DNA from: Phycisphaerales bacterium | GTDB taxonomy: Bacteria > Planctomycetota > Phycisphaerae > Phycisphaerales > UBA1924 | NCBI GenBank assembly: GCA_029260335.1 | Contig: JAJDDL010000059.1 | Location: forward strand, 1 to 7,732 | Direction: 5' to 3' | DNA: 7,732 nucleotides | The notes under the pieces: generated by a model | What the model was told of the DNA's origin: nothing | The model's database searches: none | The model's input: only the letters and a program-made list of their open reading frames with translations | Part shown: positions 5,790 to 7,732 of the stretch, one piece after another | Position numbering within the stretch: the first letter of the stretch is position 1 | How the letters are laid out: every line of letters begins with the position of its first letter | Program-made: the position numbers and the translations under genes

Positions 5790-7601
5790 ATGCAGACGAG
5801 AATGATTCCGAGCACCGTGGTGCTCATGGCTTTGGCAGGCACCGCAAGTGCCCAGTTGGAGACGCCGTTTCCGGCGGTCTTCGAGCTGTCCACGCTTCTG
5901 GAGGCCAACGGCGGCGACGGCAGCTTCGGGACCGTCCTGGAAGGCATCAACCAGGGTGACCGAGCCGGCACCGAGCTCGCCTCGATCGGTGATCTCAACG
6001 GCGATGGCATCGATGATCTGGTGATCGGTGCGTATCGCGCTGATCCCAACGGGATGCAGGTCGCGGGCGAGGTCTATGTCGTCTTCGGGCGATCCGACGG
6101 ATTTCCTGCCGAGTTCTCGCTTGCCGATCTCGACGGCGAGAACGGCTTTGAGATCGAGGGGTTGGAAGTCGGAGATCTGCTCGGGCGAGACGTTGCGTCT
6201 GCCGGAGATATCAACCACGACGGGTACGAGGATGTCGCGATTGGAGCCTCGCTTGCGGATCCCGATGAGCGATCGAACGCGGGGATCACGTACATCATCT
6301 ACGGGCGAGACGCGGGCAGCGATCCGTTCCCGGCCCAGTTCGATCTGCGCACCCTGGACGGCTCGATCGGCTTCCGGATCGACGGCGTGGAAGAGGAAGA
6401 AGTCGCGGGCGTCGGCGTTTCTCGAGCCGGGGATATCAACGGCGATGGCGTGAGCGATCTGATCATTGGCGCGGACTATGCCGATCCTCATGGCGTGTAC
6501 GCGGCCGGGCGGAGCTATGTGCTCTTTGGACGCGACACGGACGCGGTGGGCGAGTTCGCCGCGGCCTTTGCGCTTGATTCACTGGATGGGTCCAATGGCT
6601 TTGCGATGAACGGTGTCGGCGAGATGGATCGCTCCGGCGGCGATGTCGCCGCGGCTGGTGACGTGAACGGCGACGGTGTCGATGATGTGATCATCGGGGC
6701 GCGACGGGCCGACGCGTTGGGTCGATATGACTCGGGTGCCGCGTACGTGGTCTTTGGTAAGCAGGAGCCGTTTGATCCTGCGATCGACCTCGCGTCATTG
6801 GACGGCGAGGACGGCTTTGCGATGGCGGGTGTTGATGAACTCGATCGGTGCGGCGTTTCGGTCGCATCAGCCGGTGATCTCAACGGCGATGGCATCGGTG
6901 ATGTCGTCATCGGTGCGTATTACGCCAATCCAAAGGGCCGGGACGACGCGGGCGAGAGCTACGTGGTGTTCGGCAAGGACACAATCGGGGGCCAGCTCTT
7001 TGACGCGACCGTGGACCTGGGCGATTTGGATGGGACCAACGGGTTCCGGATGCCGGGCGTGGGAGTCGGGGATCGCAACGGGACCGATGTGGGCCCGCTT
7101 CGTGATATCAACGGCGACGGGCGCGAGGATTTGATAGTGGGAGCCGCGGGTGCGAGTCCTGACGGGATGCAGTTCGCCGGTGTCAGCTATGTGATCTACG
7201 GACGCGAGAGTGGGGATGCGTTCGGTGCCGAACTCGATCTGGCCTCGTTGGATGGTGACGACGGGTTCCGGCTCGAGGGAATCGAGGCAAGCGATCGATC
7301 GGGCGATGAGGTTTCCAGCGCGGGTGATTTCAATCACGACGGCAGGCTCGACTTCGTCGTAGGCGCATTCTTTGGCGACCCCGGAGGCGACCGGCCGACC
7401 GCGGGCCAGAGCTTTGTGATCTTTGGGCGGGGATGCCCGGCGGATCTCGATCACGACGGCAAGGTCGATTCTGACGACTTCTTCTCGTTCCTGGACGCCT
7501 TCGTTGCGGGGGATCAGGACGTGTGCGATATCGACGGCGACCGCGATTGCGACATCGATGACTTCATGGCCTTCCTCGATCGCTGTGCGGGCGGGTGCTA
7601 G
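5790..7601 (+). CDS. Secreted seven-bladed FG-GAP beta-propeller protein with GC-type dockerin-like tail
   Basis: The 603-aa product begins with a short signal peptide (MQTRMIPSTVVLMALAGTAS, cleavage probably after ASA at residue 21). Seven FG-GAP / integrin-alpha-type repeats follow. Their calcium-loop cores (type GDxNGDGxxDxxIGA) begin at about residues 67, 139, 214, 290, 362, 438 and 512, a period of 72-76 residues. Each is followed by a VxFGR/K-type strand, and most are preceded by LDGxxGFxxxG. Seven repeats make one complete propeller. Residues 548-603 are the 56-residue tail. Proteins of this kind are usually extracellular or surface-bound and mediate adhesion or calcium-dependent binding; no catalytic residues are visible. 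The sixth core reads LRDINGDGRED, so it lacks the Gly before Asp found in the others. The gene is divergent from pntA with a 167-nt gap. The ligand is unknown. Confidence 0.92.
   Translation: MQTRMIPSTVVLMALAGTASAQLETPFPAVFELSTLLEANGGDGSFGTVLEGINQGDRAGTELASIGDLNGDGIDDLVIGAYRADPNGMQVAGEVYVVFGRSDGFPAEFSLADLDGENGFEIEGLEVGDLLGRDVASAGDINHDGYEDVAIGASLADPDERSNAGITYIIYGRDAGSDPFPAQFDLRTLDGSIGFRIDGVEEEEVAGVGVSRAGDINGDGVSDLIIGADYADPHGVYAAGRSYVLFGRDTDAVGEFAAAFALDSLDGSNGFAMNGVGEMDRSGGDVAAAGDVNGDGVDDVIIGARRADALGRYDSGAAYVVFGKQEPFDPAIDLASLDGEDGFAMAGVDELDRCGVSVASAGDLNGDGIGDVVIGAYYANPKGRDDAGESYVVFGKDTIGGQLFDATVDLGDLDGTNGFRMPGVGVGDRNGTDVGPLRDINGDGREDLIVGAAGASPDGMQFAGVSYVIYGRESGDAFGAELDLASLDGDDGFRLEGIEASDRSGDEVSSAGDFNHDGRLDFVVGAFFGDPGGDRPTAGQSFVIFGRGCPADLDHDGKVDSDDFFSFLDAFVAGDQDVCDIDGDRDCDIDDFMAFLDRCAGGC
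7431..7598 (+). repeat. GC-type dockerin-like tail, copy 3 (56 codons)
   Basis: This is the C-terminal 56 residues of the propeller protein, with Gly-Cys at both ends and cysteines at tail positions 2, 32, 40 and 56. The loops are DLDHDGKVDSDD and DIDGDRDCDIDD. The second aromatic segment differs from copies 1 and 2: it reads DFMAFLDRC, with an extra Cys at tail position 52 where the others have Phe. Confidence 0.85.
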
Positions 7602-7617
7602 GGTGTCGCGGTGCCCT

Positions 7618-7664
7618 GGCCTGAGGAGGCCTTGCGACGAAGGTCGTGTTGGTCTGTGACCTTC
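7618..7664. terminator. Two small hairpins after the FG-GAP gene, possible terminator region
   Basis: GGCCT (7618-7622) pairs with AGGCC (7627-7631) around a 4-nt loop. GAAGGTC (7639-7645) pairs with GACCTTC (7658-7664) around a 12-nt loop. They start 16 nt after the stop codon. Neither is followed by a T-run, so Rho-independent termination is doubtful. Confidence 0.3.
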
Positions 7665-7687
7665 CGCGATATTGACATCAACCTCCG

Positions 7688-7704
7688 ACCGGCTGGAAGC
7701 CGGT
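7688..7704. repeat. Perfect 7-bp hairpin with GGA loop (possible dispersed intergenic repeat)
   Basis: ACCGGCT GGA AGCCGGT is a perfect 7-bp inverted repeat with a 3-nt loop, followed by GCTACC. It resembles a small palindromic repeat I recall from planctomycete intergenic DNA, but dispersal cannot be shown from one copy. Positions 7605-7732 show no gene I can support. Confidence 0.45.
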
Positions 7705-7732
7705 GCTACCGACTCAGGCGATTCGGTCGGCG

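Noticed and set aside
5544..6491. Long open frame (315 codons) on the minus strand overlapping the FG-GAP gene
   Set aside because: It is the antisense shadow of the repetitive, Asp/Gly-rich FG-GAP coding sequence, and it overlaps the true 5' part of pntA in another frame. No family features or signal peptide are visible.
5850..7430. Regular repeats suggesting a CRISPR or tandem-repeat array
   Set aside because: The periodicity (about 216-228 nt) is in frame and encodes FG-GAP blades. There are no identical short repeats with unique spacers.

Overview
The window is GC-rich, gene-dense bacterial DNA, most likely from a planctomycete of the Phycisphaerae lineage. The main reason is that three otherwise unrelated secreted proteins end in the same 56-residue, cysteine-bracketed, dockerin-like tail. 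I know this 'GC-type dockerin' tail mainly from Phycisphaerales and relatives. Short palindromic intergenic repeats fit the same group. The taxonomic call is inference.

Layout. Positions 1-1262 (+) hold the 3' part of a secreted metzincin-type zinc metalloprotease, cut by the left window edge. Positions 1376-2452 (+) encode a secreted alpha/beta-hydrolase of the PHB depolymerase / feruloyl esterase type. Positions 2453-2638 are a convergent intergenic gap with a 158-nt element bounded by 26-nt inverted repeats (23/26 match). Positions 2639-5622 (-) hold pntA-pntB, encoding the proton-translocating NAD(P) transhydrogenase, with a 4-nt ATGA overlap. Positions 5623-5789 are a divergent leader region. 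Positions 5790-7601 (+) encode a secreted seven-bladed FG-GAP (integrin-alpha-like) beta-propeller with the same tail. Positions 7602-7732 are non-coding and contain hairpins.

How the parts relate. PntAB is an inner-membrane enzyme that couples proton flow to hydride transfer from NADH to NADP+, supplying NADPH. It looks unrelated in function to its neighbours. The protease, the esterase and the propeller are probably exported (two show clear signal peptides) and appear to share one terminal sorting, anchoring or stability module. No RNA genes, CRISPR array or insertion sequence were seen.

The most notable point is the start of pntA. The frame conserved with PntA has no ATG, GTG or TTG before codon 71. 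An AGGAGG Shine-Dalgarno lies 6 nt before an in-frame ATC, exactly where the family's start Met belongs. That start gives a 510-aa protein, the length I recall for E. coli PntA. This suggests non-canonical AUC initiation, or a mutated or misread ATG.
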